64,000 nucleotides of DNA from Dyadobacter diqingensis (GTDB lineage Bacteria > Bacteroidota > Bacteroidia > Cytophagales > Spirosomataceae), in contig NZ_JAMXKF010000012.1 of assembly GCF_024220585.1 (NCBI RefSeq), positions 62,428 to 126,427 of the forward strand. Reading direction: 5' to 3'. Each line of letters begins with the position of its first letter. Positions within the stretch are counted from its first letter, which is position 1. The translations under genes were made by a program, and so were the position numbers. Shown here in pieces: positions 1 to 8,768 of this stretch. The notes under the pieces are model-generated. The model saw only the letters and a list, made by a program, of their open reading frames with translations. It ran no database searches and was not told the DNA's origin.

Positions 1-129
1 TAGTCTTTACAGCAAAAAAGATACCATCACCATTTGCAGGGCGATTGGGGAAAACGGCCAGAAAAATTCCGGGAATAATTTTTTAACGGTTAAAATAAAA
101 ATTCAAAAACTTCATCAAAAAAAACCGTT

Positions 130-297
130 ATGTCTGAATTAATCACCTTTTTGCAGGTTATCGGAAACCTTTTTCTGGCGGCAATTATTTTTTCAGCGTT
201 GATTTTTACCACATTCTACTACATAGTGGGATATGTGGTCAGGGAAATAAAAACGGCGCCATTTCATAAAAAAGGCGCCATTTTAAAAAGAAGATAA
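130..297 (+). CDS. small single-span membrane protein (55 aa)
   Basis: An open frame starts at ATG 130 and ends at TAA 295-297. The product has one hydrophobic stretch from about residue 5 to 38 (rich in F, I, L, Y), then a short basic tail ending KKGAILKRR, so it would sit in the inner membrane with a positive C-terminus. No family was recognised. The last third of the frame overlaps a GGCGCC hairpin followed by TTTT, so the tail doubles as a terminator. The reading is supported only by the membrane segment and its basic flank; no upstream partner is visible. It could be a chance frame. Confidence 0.4.
   Translation: MSELITFLQVIGNLFLAAIIFSALIFTTFYYIVGYVVREIKTAPFHKKGAILKRR
248..285 (+). terminator. 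GGCGCC hairpin terminator
   Basis: GGCGCC at 255-260 and again at 274-279 can pair, with an A-run before and ATTTT after. The same GGCGCC/ATTTTT design recurs as a terminator at 30544-30574. It overlaps the end of the 55-aa frame. Confidence 0.45.
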
Positions 298-360
298 CTG
301 TTGCTCAAACATGCGCATTTCAATGGTAAGTGAGCCATTGAGCCGGTTGGACAATACCGT

Positions 361-828
361 TTATGAAATCAGTTTTTGACGCAGCAAAAACTCAAGCTGA
401 TTGTTTGCATCGATCAGTTTTTCGAGTAAATCCCGGTTTTTCTCCCGCAAACTAAAAATTTCGTAAGCATTTTTGATGATAATCCGCAGCTGCTGCTCAT
501 CCCACGGTTTATTCAAATAGTAATAAATGTGGCCCTTGTTAACAGCGTCAATAACAGCGGTAATATCTGAGTATCCGGTCAATAGAATCCGGATCGGATC
601 AGTGTATTCCTTTAATACTTCAATTAAGAAATCAACGCCGGTCATCTCCGGCATGCGTTGATCTGTGATAATGACATGTACCTTATTTGACTTAAGAACT
701 TCCAGTCCCTCCTTGCCCGAAGTTACGGTTAGTACGTTAAAATCTCTTCTGAATGCTGCTTTAAAAGAATTCAAGTTATTTACTTCATCATCCACATAGA
801 GGATACTTATTTTCTCGGGGCTTTCCAT
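361..828 (-). CDS. single-domain response regulator
   Basis: A receiver (REC) domain fills residues 6-125: acidic pair D13/D14, phospho-acceptor D56 in the TDQRMP motif, switch T84 and conserved K107 in KPW. A helical, coiled-coil-like tail of about 30 residues follows, with no DNA-binding or enzyme domain, so output is probably by protein contact in a phosphorelay. It is clearly paralogous to the receiver at the N-terminus of the hybrid kinase at 6366-7457 (shared ILY-DDE, DQRMP-MTGV, IRIL-TG, DKPW/NKPW pattern). It lies divergent to the operon that contains that kinase, so it is a likely partner of it. The partner assignment is inferred. Confidence 0.9.
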   Translation of the reverse strand: MESPEKISILYVDDEVNNLNSFKAAFRRDFNVLTVTSGKEGLEVLKSNKVHVIITDQRMPEMTGVDFLIEVLKEYTDPIRILLTGYSDITAVIDAVNKGHIYYYLNKPWDEQQLRIIIKNAYEIFSLREKNRDLLEKLIDANNQLEFLLRQKLIS

Positions 829-1208
829 TTTTAAGGTTGTAAACTCTGAAATAAACTTATAAATTCATGTTTCTAAAAATACAAGATTATTTTCAAAATA
901 CGTAATAATATTTCTACGGTAATTTTAATGTATCCGTACAAATATATATGTTTGATTATAAATTAACATATTCTAAAAATAATAGAACTAAACAACGGTG
1001 CTATTGTTCTTAAAACAACATGATCCATTCTCTGAATCTTATTTGCACGATATGAAATACTTCACCAGCGGTTACCTTGCCGGGGTATTATTGGAATAAC
1101 TTGTCCGCTAGATTATTGTTCTTCTAAAATTATGTTTAGATTGTCAGACCTAAGCGACTTTTTATGAAAATTTCCTGAAAATATAACTGCTCAACGCAAG
1201 CTTAAAAG
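829..1208. other. divergent intergenic region
   Basis: 380 bp, AT-rich, between two divergent signalling transcription units. TATGTTTG at 947-954 (plus) and the complement of TATATTTG at 939-946 (minus) match the Bacteroidota -7 consensus TAnnTTTG, back to back, but neither has a clear TTG at the right distance. A near match TATGTTTA lies at 1131-1138. No open frame or strong hairpin was seen. Confidence 0.35.
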
Positions 1209-3506
1209 ATGTACCACGATTTAGAGTTAAGTAAAACCTATTTGCCTGTTTTGTTTGAATTGCGTCAGGAGGCTGATAAAGAAAAGTTCAACGAAATTAT
1301 TTCAGCTAATACGGATAAGATAGTTCTTGATTTATTTTCTTCCCAAAAAAAAGAGTTATTTAAGATCAGAAACCCTAAACAAAGACTGAGCCCTGCGGAT
1401 ACTGATGCATTATATACCACATGGATTGAAGGAAAAGTAGCTGATCATGAAGGCGTTTGGGTTTACTACCCCTGGTTAAACCGCCTGATTCACATACTAA
1501 ACAGGGAAGAGTTTATTGAGCTGAGAACCAGCCGTAATCAATTCAAAATAACACCGGCAGAGCAACAAAGCCTCTTCGGAAAAACCATCGGAATAATAGG
1601 ACTTTCCGTAGGTCACGCCGTGGCGCTGAGTGTTGCCACGGAAAGAATATGCAGCAAGCTGAAACTTGCTGATTTTGACACGATTGAATTAAGTAACCTG
1701 AACCGGATCAAAACCGGAATTCAGAATATAGGATTAAACAAATGCGTGGTCACTGCGCGTGAAATCGCAGAAATTGACCCGTTCCTGGAAATCGAATGTT
1801 ATCAGGAAGGGATTACGGATGATAACCTGGAAGCTTTCCTGCTCGAAGGCGGCAAACTGGATATCCTTGTTGACGAGTGCGACGGACTGGAAATAAAAAT
1901 TGCCTGCCGCCAAATGGCAAAACATCACGGGATCCCGGTGGTTATGGAAACCAGCGACAAAGGCATGCTGGATGTAGAACGTTTTGATCTCGAAACAGAC
2001 AGGCCTATCCTGCACGGATTTTTGAACGACATTCCGGCAGAAAAACTGAAAAATATTAGTCCCGAAGACCGAATACCACTGGTGCTGAAAATCATCGACG
2101 CCAGAAACAGTTCGCTCAGAGGACAGCTCTCGCTGATAGAATTAGGGCAAACGATAAGTACCTGGCCACAGCTGGCAAGCGCCGTGACACTCGGCGGTGG
2201 TGTGGTCACCGATGTTTGCAGAAGGATCCTCCTCGACCAGTACAATGAGTCGGGAAGATATTATGTAGACCTTGAAAAGATCATCGGCAACAAAAATACA
2301 GCCGGTAAATCTGACGAAAATGCCAATCCTTATGAGTCGTTTTCACTTGAAGAAGCGATCCAAGTCGCAGATTCCCTGCCTTCTCCTGACGACGCCTTCA
2401 CGCCCGACACCAAAATCATCGCTGAAATTGTAGAAGCTGCCGGTTTGGCTCCTTCCTCGGCCAATGATCAGCCCTGGAAATGGTTGTTCAGAGGCAGCAG
2501 ATTATATCTTTTTCACGATGCGCAGCGTTCCTTTTCATTTGCCAATTTCGGCGATATTCCCGCGCATATCTCGTTTGGGGCAGCGTATGAGAATCTTGTG
2601 TTGAAAACGCATCAGTACGGTCTGAAAATAAAAAGTGAGGTTTTCCCGCTGGAATCACACCAAAGCCTGATCGCGCTAATTGATTTTTATCAGGATGACG
2701 AGGATAAAAATTTCGCAACCGTGTACTCCCCGGAATCGGTTGCGTTTATAGCGGACAGGTCTTCAAACCGAAATGTATCCACACCAGTTGAAATTTCTCA
2801 AGAGGTTTTGAACAATCTGACAGAAGCGGTTCAAAGCGTAAACGGCAGTGAAATTCATTTCATTACAGACCGTGAGAAAATTAAAGCACTTGGGCAGATT
2901 ATCGGCGAGAGTGAGCGATTGACGCTTCTGAACAGCGAAGGACATAAAGATTTTTACCAGCGGAATATCCGCTGGACACCTGATCATTCCGAAAAAACAG
3001 GCGATGGTCTCGATTTGCGGAACCTGGGCATGGCCCCCGCACAGATTGCAGCTTTTTCAATTATCAAAGACCCGAAAATTGCGGAAGTTCTGAAAACAAT
3101 CGGAGGCGGTAATGCGTTGGTCGACGGGATGATCAGAACCACGAGCCTCGCCTCAGGAATAGGTTTGATCGCTTTCCCTGGTGCAAAACCAGCGGACTAT
3201 TTTTCGGGCGGTGTGGCCATGCAGAGACTCTGGCTTATGGCCGAAAAATTAGGCTTTTCCATCCATCCGTTGAACGCTCCGCTGAATCTGTTTGCAAGAT
3301 TAAGCGCCAATGGCAGTGGCGGACTTGACAGCCAGGAAATAGAAAATGTAAAAAAACTTCGGGAAAAATTCCTGGATATAATCCCGGTGGGAAGTAATAT
3401 GGCAGAAACTTTTCTTTTTAAAATTGCCAAGGCTGATAAGCCGGCAATCAAATCAAAACGTCTACCATTATCTGAGATATTGTTTATTGAAAACAACAAA
3501 TTGTAA
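1209..3506 (+). CDS. E1-like (ThiF/MoeB) adenylating domain fused to nitroreductase, Rv1355c-type
   Basis: 765 aa in two enzyme parts. Residues ~110-350 form an E1-like Rossmann domain: nucleotide loop GIIGLSVGH from G128, acidic strand end LADFD, and the NLNR signature N163-R166. Residues ~385-735 form an FMN nitroreductase-like domain starting EAAGLAPSSANDQPW near 409 with DRSSNR further on. This layout matches the Rv1355c family. E1 domains adenylate carboxylates; nitroreductase relatives reduce or dehydrogenate small molecules, as in azoline-forming systems, so a modifying enzyme for a peptide or small acid is plausible but unproven. No CxxC zinc motif or clear E1 catalytic cysteine was seen. 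The stop overlaps the next start by one base (TAATG), so it heads a tight operon. Confidence 0.8.
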   Translation: MYHDLELSKTYLPVLFELRQEADKEKFNEIISANTDKIVLDLFSSQKKELFKIRNPKQRLSPADTDALYTTWIEGKVADHEGVWVYYPWLNRLIHILNREEFIELRTSRNQFKITPAEQQSLFGKTIGIIGLSVGHAVALSVATERICSKLKLADFDTIELSNLNRIKTGIQNIGLNKCVVTAREIAEIDPFLEIECYQEGITDDNLEAFLLEGGKLDILVDECDGLEIKIACRQMAKHHGIPVVMETSDKGMLDVERFDLETDRPILHGFLNDIPAEKLKNISPEDRIPLVLKIIDARNSSLRGQLSLIELGQTISTWPQLASAVTLGGGVVTDVCRRILLDQYNESGRYYVDLEKIIGNKNTAGKSDENANPYESFSLEEAIQVADSLPSPDDAFTPDTKIIAEIVEAAGLAPSSANDQPWKWLFRGSRLYLFHDAQRSFSFANFGDIPAHISFGAAYENLVLKTHQYGLKIKSEVFPLESHQSLIALIDFYQDDEDKNFATVYSPESVAFIADRSSNRNVSTPVEISQEVLNNLTEAVQSVNGSEIHFITDREKIKALGQIIGESERLTLLNSEGHKDFYQRNIRWTPDHSEKTGDGLDLRNLGMAPAQIAAFSIIKDPKIAEVLKTIGGGNALVDGMIRTTSLASGIGLIAFPGAKPADYFSGGVAMQRLWLMAEKLGFSIHPLNAPLNLFARLSANGSGGLDSQEIENVKKLREKFLDIIPVGSNMAETFLFKIAKADKPAIKSKRLPLSEILFIENNKL

Positions 3507-4192
3507 TGATAGCGAAAATCAGAGCTTTCAGGTCGCCGGATGATGTTGAAACAAGTCTCAAGTACGTAGACGGACATAGAAAAGTTTTAGAGTCATATGG
3601 TGTCAAAAAAGTGACATCAGCCAGTGTTGAATGGCTCCATGATCCGCAAACCTACGTTGTGCTGGTTGAATCGGAAGACGGCGAAAAAATATACGGAGGT
3701 GGCCGTATCCAAATCCGCACCCAGGAAATGAAAATGCCGATGGAAGACGCCATTGCCAAAATTGACAAGGGCATTTATCAGTACGTCGACAAAATCGGGA
3801 ATGAAACGATCGCTGAATTTTGCGGACTTTTCAATTCAAAAGAGGTGGCAGGGTATGGCATCGGGAGTATTTTCCTTGGCCGTATCGGCGTAGCCATCGC
3901 AACGCAGGTCAATGTAAAGTATCTCATGGCGCTGTGTTCTCCCGCAACTTTAAGAAATTGTGCCCGTGTTGGCTTTGAAATTATAAGAGATTTGGGAAAT
4001 AATGGTACCTTTTACTACCCAAAAGAAGGATTGATAGCAACAGCGCTCATTATCAAGGATATTCACAATTTACCCAGTGCGCACGAGGAGGAAAGGGAGC
4101 GGATCTTTGATCTTCGCCTGAATCCTGTCCAGGAAGCTATTGAAAAAGGTCCCAAAGGAGAAATGGATATTATTTATCATACTAAATTATAA
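3506..4192 (+). CDS. GNAT-fold acyltransferase-like protein
   Basis: 228 aa, start codon overlapping the previous stop by one base. The central pattern (AEFCGLFNS, then VAGYGIGSIFL, then a strand LMALCSPATLRNCARVGFEI) resembles the acyl-CoA-binding core of the GNAT superfamily, including the broad group of N-acyl amino acid and autoinducer synthases. The usual R/Q-x-x-G-x-G/A loop is replaced by G-Y-G-I-G. N- and C-terminal parts (residues 1-60, 185-228) were not recognised. Its position between an E1/nitroreductase fusion and a sensor kinase suggests it helps make or process a small molecule. The fold assignment is by motif only; the substrate is unknown. Confidence 0.6.
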   Translation: MIAKIRAFRSPDDVETSLKYVDGHRKVLESYGVKKVTSASVEWLHDPQTYVVLVESEDGEKIYGGGRIQIRTQEMKMPMEDAIAKIDKGIYQYVDKIGNETIAEFCGLFNSKEVAGYGIGSIFLGRIGVAIATQVNVKYLMALCSPATLRNCARVGFEIIRDLGNNGTFYYPKEGLIATALIIKDIHNLPSAHEEERERIFDLRLNPVQEAIEKGPKGEMDIIYHTKL

Positions 4193-4203
4193 AAGTCATT
4201 ACG

Positions 4204-6369
4204 ATGAATTTCATCAGAACCGTTTTTTTTACTTTTCTGCTCATTTCCTCTTTTCAGCTGAAAGCCGAGGAGGTGGATTTTCGGGGAAGAGATATTTTGA
4301 TCGGTAGATACCTTGAAATTGCAGAAGATACTAAAAATGAATTTGTATTTCCCAACTTCCCTTCCTCAGCGAAATTTGAAAAAAGTAATGACGAAACACC
4401 CAATCTTGGGCTCAGCAAGTCAACTTACTGGATTCGTTTTACGGTAAAAAATCTAAGCGAAGAGTCCAAAGTATTTCTGGAACTCGCCTACCCCATGCTA
4501 CATTCCAGCGAATTATATTCTCTGGATTCGGGGAAAATTGATAACAAATCGATTCTGGAAACTTATTCTTTCAACGAAAGAGAAGTCAACCATCAAAGCA
4601 TTGTTTTCAAATTACAAATCGAGAAGGGCAGTTCTAAAACCTATTACCTTAAAATAAAAGGCGGCAGGCAAGTGGTGCTTCCGCTGATTCTGAGAACAGA
4701 AAACGGTTTCTTTCAGGCAGCGTTGCTGAGTGAAATTATTACAGGTATTTTCATTGGTATCATCCTTGTGATGATTCTTTACAACCTCTTTATTTACTTT
4801 TCAACGCGGGATAAAAGTTATCTTTATTACGTTTTATACATCTTTTTCATAGGTCTCGCGCAAACGACGCTAAACGGATATACTTTCAAATACCTGTGGC
4901 CGTCGGCACATTATTTCAATAATTCCGCGATTGTCTGGTTCTCGTCGCTGGCCGGGATTTCGGTTATTTACTTTATCCGGGAGTTTCTTCATATATCCGA
5001 ACGTGCGCCGATATGGGGGAAACTTTTAAACGTTATCGTTGCGCTGTATGTGGTTGCAGTATGTCTGGTGGTCACAGGAAACGGAATATTAAGTTACCGC
5101 TTTCTCGATCTCGCTGGTTTCACGGGTGCTATTCTGACGTTCATTACCGCGTTGAAATTGTCATTGAAGGGATATCGTCCTGCAAAATTCTTCCTTCTGG
5201 CCTGGTCTATTTTCCTGCTGGGGCTGATCCTGTTTATCATGCGGAACCTCAACCTGCTTCAATATAATTTGTTCACGAATTATACGATGCAGTTTGGAAC
5301 CGCCATTGAAGTTATTCTCTTTTCTTTCGCCCTTGCCGACAAGATCAATATCCTGAAAAAGGAACGGGAATTTTCTCAGGAACAGGCACTGCGTGTTTCT
5401 TTGGAAAACCAGAAAATTGTGAAAGAACAGAATGTCGTTCTTGAAAGAAGGGTTAATGAGAGAACCGTTGAATTAACACAGGCAAACACCGACCTGAACG
5501 ATACGCTGAACAAGCTGAAAGATGCCCAGACACAATTGATCGAATCCGAAAAAATGGCTTCTTTAGGTCAGTTGACGGCCGGTATTGCGCATGAAATAAA
5601 TAATCCGATTAACTTCGTGAGCTCAAACATCCGGCCATTGAGAAGAGATATCGACGATGTGATTGAAATTCTGGATGCTTATGATGAAATCCCCGGCATT
5701 GATTCCCTGGAAGGAGTGAAACAGAAAATGGTCCAGATCGAAAATCTGAAAAATGAGCTGGATTTGGAGTATATCAAAACAGAGCTTGGCCTTTTGCTGA
5801 CGGGAATGGAAGATGGCGCGCGCCGTACAGTAGAAATAGTGAAAGGATTGAAAGTTTTTTCAAGAGTAGATGAATCAGACCTTAACTTTGTTAATATAAA
5901 CGAAGGGATCGAGTCTACCCTGGTTATCCTGAATTATCAGATGGGAACGAATCTCACGCTGGTGAAAGATCTTGGCAGTATTCCGAACGTGGAATGTTAC
6001 GGAGGTAAAATGAATCAGGTATTTATGAATATCCTTACCAATTCTATTTATGCCGTGCAAAAGGGTAACCTGACCGACAGAACACCGACGATCTGGGTAA
6101 GGACATTCCTGAAAGACAATGAACACGTAACCATCTCGATCAAGGATAACGGAATGGGAATGAGTGCCGCCGTTAAGGCAAAAATCTATGATCCTTTCTT
6201 CACTACAAAAGACGTAGGCGAAGGTACAGGATTAGGCTTATCAATCGTTTTCAAAATTATAGAAGTACATTACGGGACAATTGAAGTAATATCAGAAGTA
6301 AATCAGGGAACCGAATTTGTTATTACCCTTCCGATAACTAAAAAACTAGCCCTACCACAATCTCAATGA
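4204..6369 (+). CDS. 7TM-DISM sensor histidine kinase
   Basis: 721 aa. An N-terminal signal peptide ends near LKAEE (residue ~22). A periplasmic beta-rich domain (to ~residue 170; typical motif STYWIRF) resembles 7TMR-DISMED2. Seven hydrophobic helices span ~175-390, then a coiled coil (~395-450). The dimerisation/phosphoacceptor box has H463 in GIAHEINNP, followed by the ATPase domain with N-box (MNQVFMNILTNS), DNGMGM, FFTTK and GTGLGL motifs. It should sense a soluble ligand outside and autophosphorylate. It starts 11 bp after the GNAT-like gene and its stop overlaps the next start by 4 bp (ATGA), so it is translationally coupled to the receiver-kinase hybrid. Confidence 0.93.
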   Translation: MNFIRTVFFTFLLISSFQLKAEEVDFRGRDILIGRYLEIAEDTKNEFVFPNFPSSAKFEKSNDETPNLGLSKSTYWIRFTVKNLSEESKVFLELAYPMLHSSELYSLDSGKIDNKSILETYSFNEREVNHQSIVFKLQIEKGSSKTYYLKIKGGRQVVLPLILRTENGFFQAALLSEIITGIFIGIILVMILYNLFIYFSTRDKSYLYYVLYIFFIGLAQTTLNGYTFKYLWPSAHYFNNSAIVWFSSLAGISVIYFIREFLHISERAPIWGKLLNVIVALYVVAVCLVVTGNGILSYRFLDLAGFTGAILTFITALKLSLKGYRPAKFFLLAWSIFLLGLILFIMRNLNLLQYNLFTNYTMQFGTAIEVILFSFALADKINILKKEREFSQEQALRVSLENQKIVKEQNVVLERRVNERTVELTQANTDLNDTLNKLKDAQTQLIESEKMASLGQLTAGIAHEINNPINFVSSNIRPLRRDIDDVIEILDAYDEIPGIDSLEGVKQKMVQIENLKNELDLEYIKTELGLLLTGMEDGARRTVEIVKGLKVFSRVDESDLNFVNINEGIESTLVILNYQMGTNLTLVKDLGSIPNVECYGGKMNQVFMNILTNSIYAVQKGNLTDRTPTIWVRTFLKDNEHVTISIKDNGMGMSAAVKAKIYDPFFTTKDVGEGTGLGLSIVFKIIEVHYGTIEVISEVNQGTEFVITLPITKKLALPQSQ

Positions 6370-7457
6370 GTGATAGAAAAATACGCATATTATACATAGA
6401 CGACGAAGAGCATAATCTGCAATCGTTTAAGGCATCATTCCGGAAACAATACGACATCACCACTACCATATCGGTTGTAGAGGCTGAGGAAATTATGGAG
6501 CAGCAGGAATTCCACGTGATTCTTGCCGACCAGCGGATGCCGGGTATGACGGGGGTTCAGTTTTTTGAAAAAATAAGAAGCAAATTTCCCGAATCAATCC
6601 GGATTTTGATCACCGGCCACACCGACATCAGTGCCGCCATTGACGCGATCAACAAGGGAGAAGTTTTCAGGTTTATCGACAAACCCTGGGATTACACGTA
6701 TGTTGAGAATGCGATAACACACGCTTATGATATTTTCAAGACCAGAGCTGAATTAAAACAACGAAACCTCGACTTACAAAAAGCTTACGAGGAGCTGGAT
6801 AAATTTGTGTACAGCGCCTCACACGACCTTCGCGCGCCGCTGATGTCGGTGCTTGGGATCGTTAACCTGGCCTTGATGGAAGACGACGTGCAGTCTCAGA
6901 ATGAATATCTGGACCTGATCAAACAGTCTGTAAAAAAACTGGATACTTTCATTATCAACATCATAGATTATTACAAAAACGCCAGAGGTGTTCAGGCCAT
7001 TGCCGAAATTAATTTCCAGCAACTGGTAAATGACGTAACCGAAGCGATTAAATTTTTACCGGAGTTCGGAAGAATTAACATGATCACCAATATCAACCAA
7101 ACCGGCGTTTTTTATTCCGATGCCATGAAGTTGCGTATCATATTTAACAATCTGATTACGAATGCGGTTAAATTTCAGGATGTAAAAAAAGAAAACCCTT
7201 TTATCAAACTGACGATCAACGCAACACCCGAGCATACTAAAATCACTTTTGAGGACAACGGATTAGGAATCAAAAAAGATGATGTTGAAAAAATATTTAA
7301 AATGTTCTACCGCGCCGGCGCTACCAACAGCGGCTCAGGAATAGGACTATACATTGTTCATGAAGCGATCACGAAACTTGAAGGAACAATAAATGTGACA
7401 TCGACACTTGGCGAGGGCAGTATTTTTCAAATAGATATTCCTTCAGTAAATAAATAG
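6366..7457 (+). CDS. hybrid receiver-histidine kinase
   Basis: 363 aa, cytoplasmic. The N-terminal receiver domain has D12/D13, phospho-acceptor D55 (ADQRMP) and K in DKPW. A helical linker leads to a HisKA box with H153 (SASHDLRAP) and an ATPase domain (NNLITNAVKF, EDNGLGI, GSGIGLYIV). A receiver in front of a kinase suggests it takes a phosphate signal from the upstream membrane kinase and passes it on. ATGA overlap with the 7TM-DISM kinase and a 5-bp gap to the next receiver support a three-step relay. Its receiver is the closest relative in the window of the divergent regulator at 361-828. Confidence 0.93.
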   Translation: MSDRKIRILYIDDEEHNLQSFKASFRKQYDITTTISVVEAEEIMEQQEFHVILADQRMPGMTGVQFFEKIRSKFPESIRILITGHTDISAAIDAINKGEVFRFIDKPWDYTYVENAITHAYDIFKTRAELKQRNLDLQKAYEELDKFVYSASHDLRAPLMSVLGIVNLALMEDDVQSQNEYLDLIKQSVKKLDTFIINIIDYYKNARGVQAIAEINFQQLVNDVTEAIKFLPEFGRINMITNINQTGVFYSDAMKLRIIFNNLITNAVKFQDVKKENPFIKLTINATPEHTKITFEDNGLGIKKDDVEKIFKMFYRAGATNSGSGIGLYIVHEAITKLEGTINVTSTLGEGSIFQIDIPSVNK

Positions 7458-7462
7458 AAATT

Positions 7463-7852
7463 ATGACTAATCAATTTGATTTTATCTTAATTGATGATAG
7501 CGCTTTTGATTTATTTATTTACGAGAAATTAATTTTAAAAAGTGGTATCGGCAATTCTGTAAAGCCTTTTAATGCAGCGCAGGATGCTTTGGATTTTCTT
7601 GTTGGCGAAGGTGACAACCTTCCTGAGACCGTTATTTTACTTGATCTCCAAATGCCGGGAATGAACGGTTTTGAATTTATTGACCAGTTCGATCTTTTAC
7701 CCGAATCGTTAAAAAATAAAATCAGGATCTACATGCTTTCTTCTACAATCGATACACGCGATATAGAAAAAGCCAAAGCGAGCATCCATATTATAGATTT
7801 ACTTTCGAAACCATTGGAAATCGGCTTGTTAAAGTCTATCTTGCAGGAGTAA
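7463..7852 (+). CDS. single-domain response regulator (CheY-like)
   Basis: 129 aa, only a receiver domain: acidic pair D11/D12, phospho-acceptor D61 in LLDLQMPGMNG, switch S in MLSST and K in LLSKPLE. It lies 5 bp after the hybrid kinase and is probably the terminal or intermediate phosphate carrier of the operon. It has no output domain; the receiver is of the kind often found with hybrid kinases in Bacteroidota. It is not close to the receiver at 361-828. Confidence 0.9.
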   Translation: MTNQFDFILIDDSAFDLFIYEKLILKSGIGNSVKPFNAAQDALDFLVGEGDNLPETVILLDLQMPGMNGFEFIDQFDLLPESLKNKIRIYMLSSTIDTRDIEKAKASIHIIDLLSKPLEIGLLKSILQE

Positions 7853-8178
7853 AATCTCCGGCACGGTAGACTTTTGCAAAGTCTTACTGCTCACGCGCAC
7901 ACTTTCTCAACGCTTCCATATACACACAACGTTGTTATCTGGTAACTGCCGTATACGTTTTTAAACGGCAGAACTCCCGGTTTTTCCCAATTTGTAACTT
8001 AATGCAACACACCAGAGATACACTCTGATTATGTCCGGTTACATCGTTTTCCGTTTTATAACTAAACCACGTTTATTTATAAATAATTTCAAAAAGCAAA
8101 TACATCCTCTTTATCAGGTATATTTTTAATAAGAGAATACTCTAATTAACATAAACCTTTAATTATTCATAACCCCGC
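7853..8178. other. intergenic region without recognised content
   Basis: 326 bp, AT-rich. No open frame of note, no strong hairpin with a T-run and no clear TAnnTTTG promoter was found. It separates the signalling operon from a small hypothetical gene. Confidence 0.3.
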
Positions 8179-8397
8179 ATGAAAACTGACAGTCAAACCT
8201 TAACAGAGATTAAAAAATTACATGATCAGTACGTTCAGGAAGTAGAATTTAGTGGTATTAAACCCTTATCTATTGAGATTTACAAATCTCATTCCAAGAA
8301 TTTTGTCAGGTGGATCGGAGGCGAATTTGTGCCCGGTTCTAAGTTAAAAAAGACGGCAGCCGGGATTGAAGCCCAGTCGGTGGACGGCCTTATTTAA
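8179..8397 (+). CDS. hypothetical protein (72 aa)
   Basis: ATG start; hydrophilic and mostly helical N-terminal half, then a region with FVRWIGGEF. No signal peptide, no membrane segment. The IEIYKSHSKNFVRWI stretch is loosely like the SAM-like N-terminal part of tyrosine recombinases, but the protein is far too short for one and no catalytic residues exist. Free-standing, followed by a weak hairpin. Function unknown. Confidence 0.55.
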   Translation: MKTDSQTLTEIKKLHDQYVQEVEFSGIKPLSIEIYKSHSKNFVRWIGGEFVPGSKLKKTAAGIEAQSVDGLI

Positions 8398-8410
8398 TGC
8401 AAATCTGACT

Positions 8411-8437
8411 AAAAGCTGGATTCTTAAAATCCGGTTT
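8411..8437 (+). terminator. weak hairpin terminator after the 72-aa gene
   Basis: AAAGCTGGATT (8412-8422) can pair with AATCCGGTTT (8428-8437) with one bulge, ending in GGTTTCTT. Weak T-run. Confidence 0.35.
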
Positions 8438-8558
8438 CTTCGTCATCCCGATTAATAGCTTACCGCGAGTAGAAATTATCAATTTCTTTACTTAGCTTTG
8501 AATAAGGATCTGATTTTACCTTATATCAGCGTTTAAAGACAAATTCAATACCAGGACC

Positions 8559-8702
8559 ATGATACTCGCATTGCTTAACTTTTTTAAAGGACGTTTTGAC
8601 AAAGAATCCGTTCAAGCTGCAAAATCCAGCGAAAAACGTATGTCGCGCCAGGAAGCATTCCAGCAAATGAGGGAACTTGCTAAAAAATCCGGCAAAAAAT
8701 AA
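8559..8702 (+). CDS. small basic protein (47 aa)
   Basis: ATG 8559 to TAA 8702. A short hydrophobic start (MILALLNFFKG) is followed by a charged helix rich in K, E, Q, R and a KKSGKK end. No family was recognised. Codon use looks ordinary for the region and a perfect inverted repeat begins right at its stop, which favours a real transcript end there. It could also be a chance frame. Confidence 0.4.
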   Translation: MILALLNFFKGRFDKESVQAAKSSEKRMSRQEAFQQMRELAKKSGKK

Positions 8703-8755
8703 TGGTTAATTATAGATCGTTAATGTACACCATCAACAATTTATAATTAACCATT
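8701..8755. terminator. 14-bp perfect inverted repeat between convergent genes
   Basis: AATGGTTAATTATA (8701-8714) and its exact complement TATAATTAACCATT (8742-8755), loop 27 nt. It sits between the convergent small gene and araD. AT-rich, so a bidirectional terminator is likely but not certain. Confidence 0.45.
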
Positions 8756-8768
8756 ATCAGTTAAAATA

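Noticed and set aside
2..142. Open frame from the left edge that could be the end of an upstream gene
   Set aside because: Only 46 codons are visible, the composition is unremarkable and another frame is also open; it cannot be told from chance.
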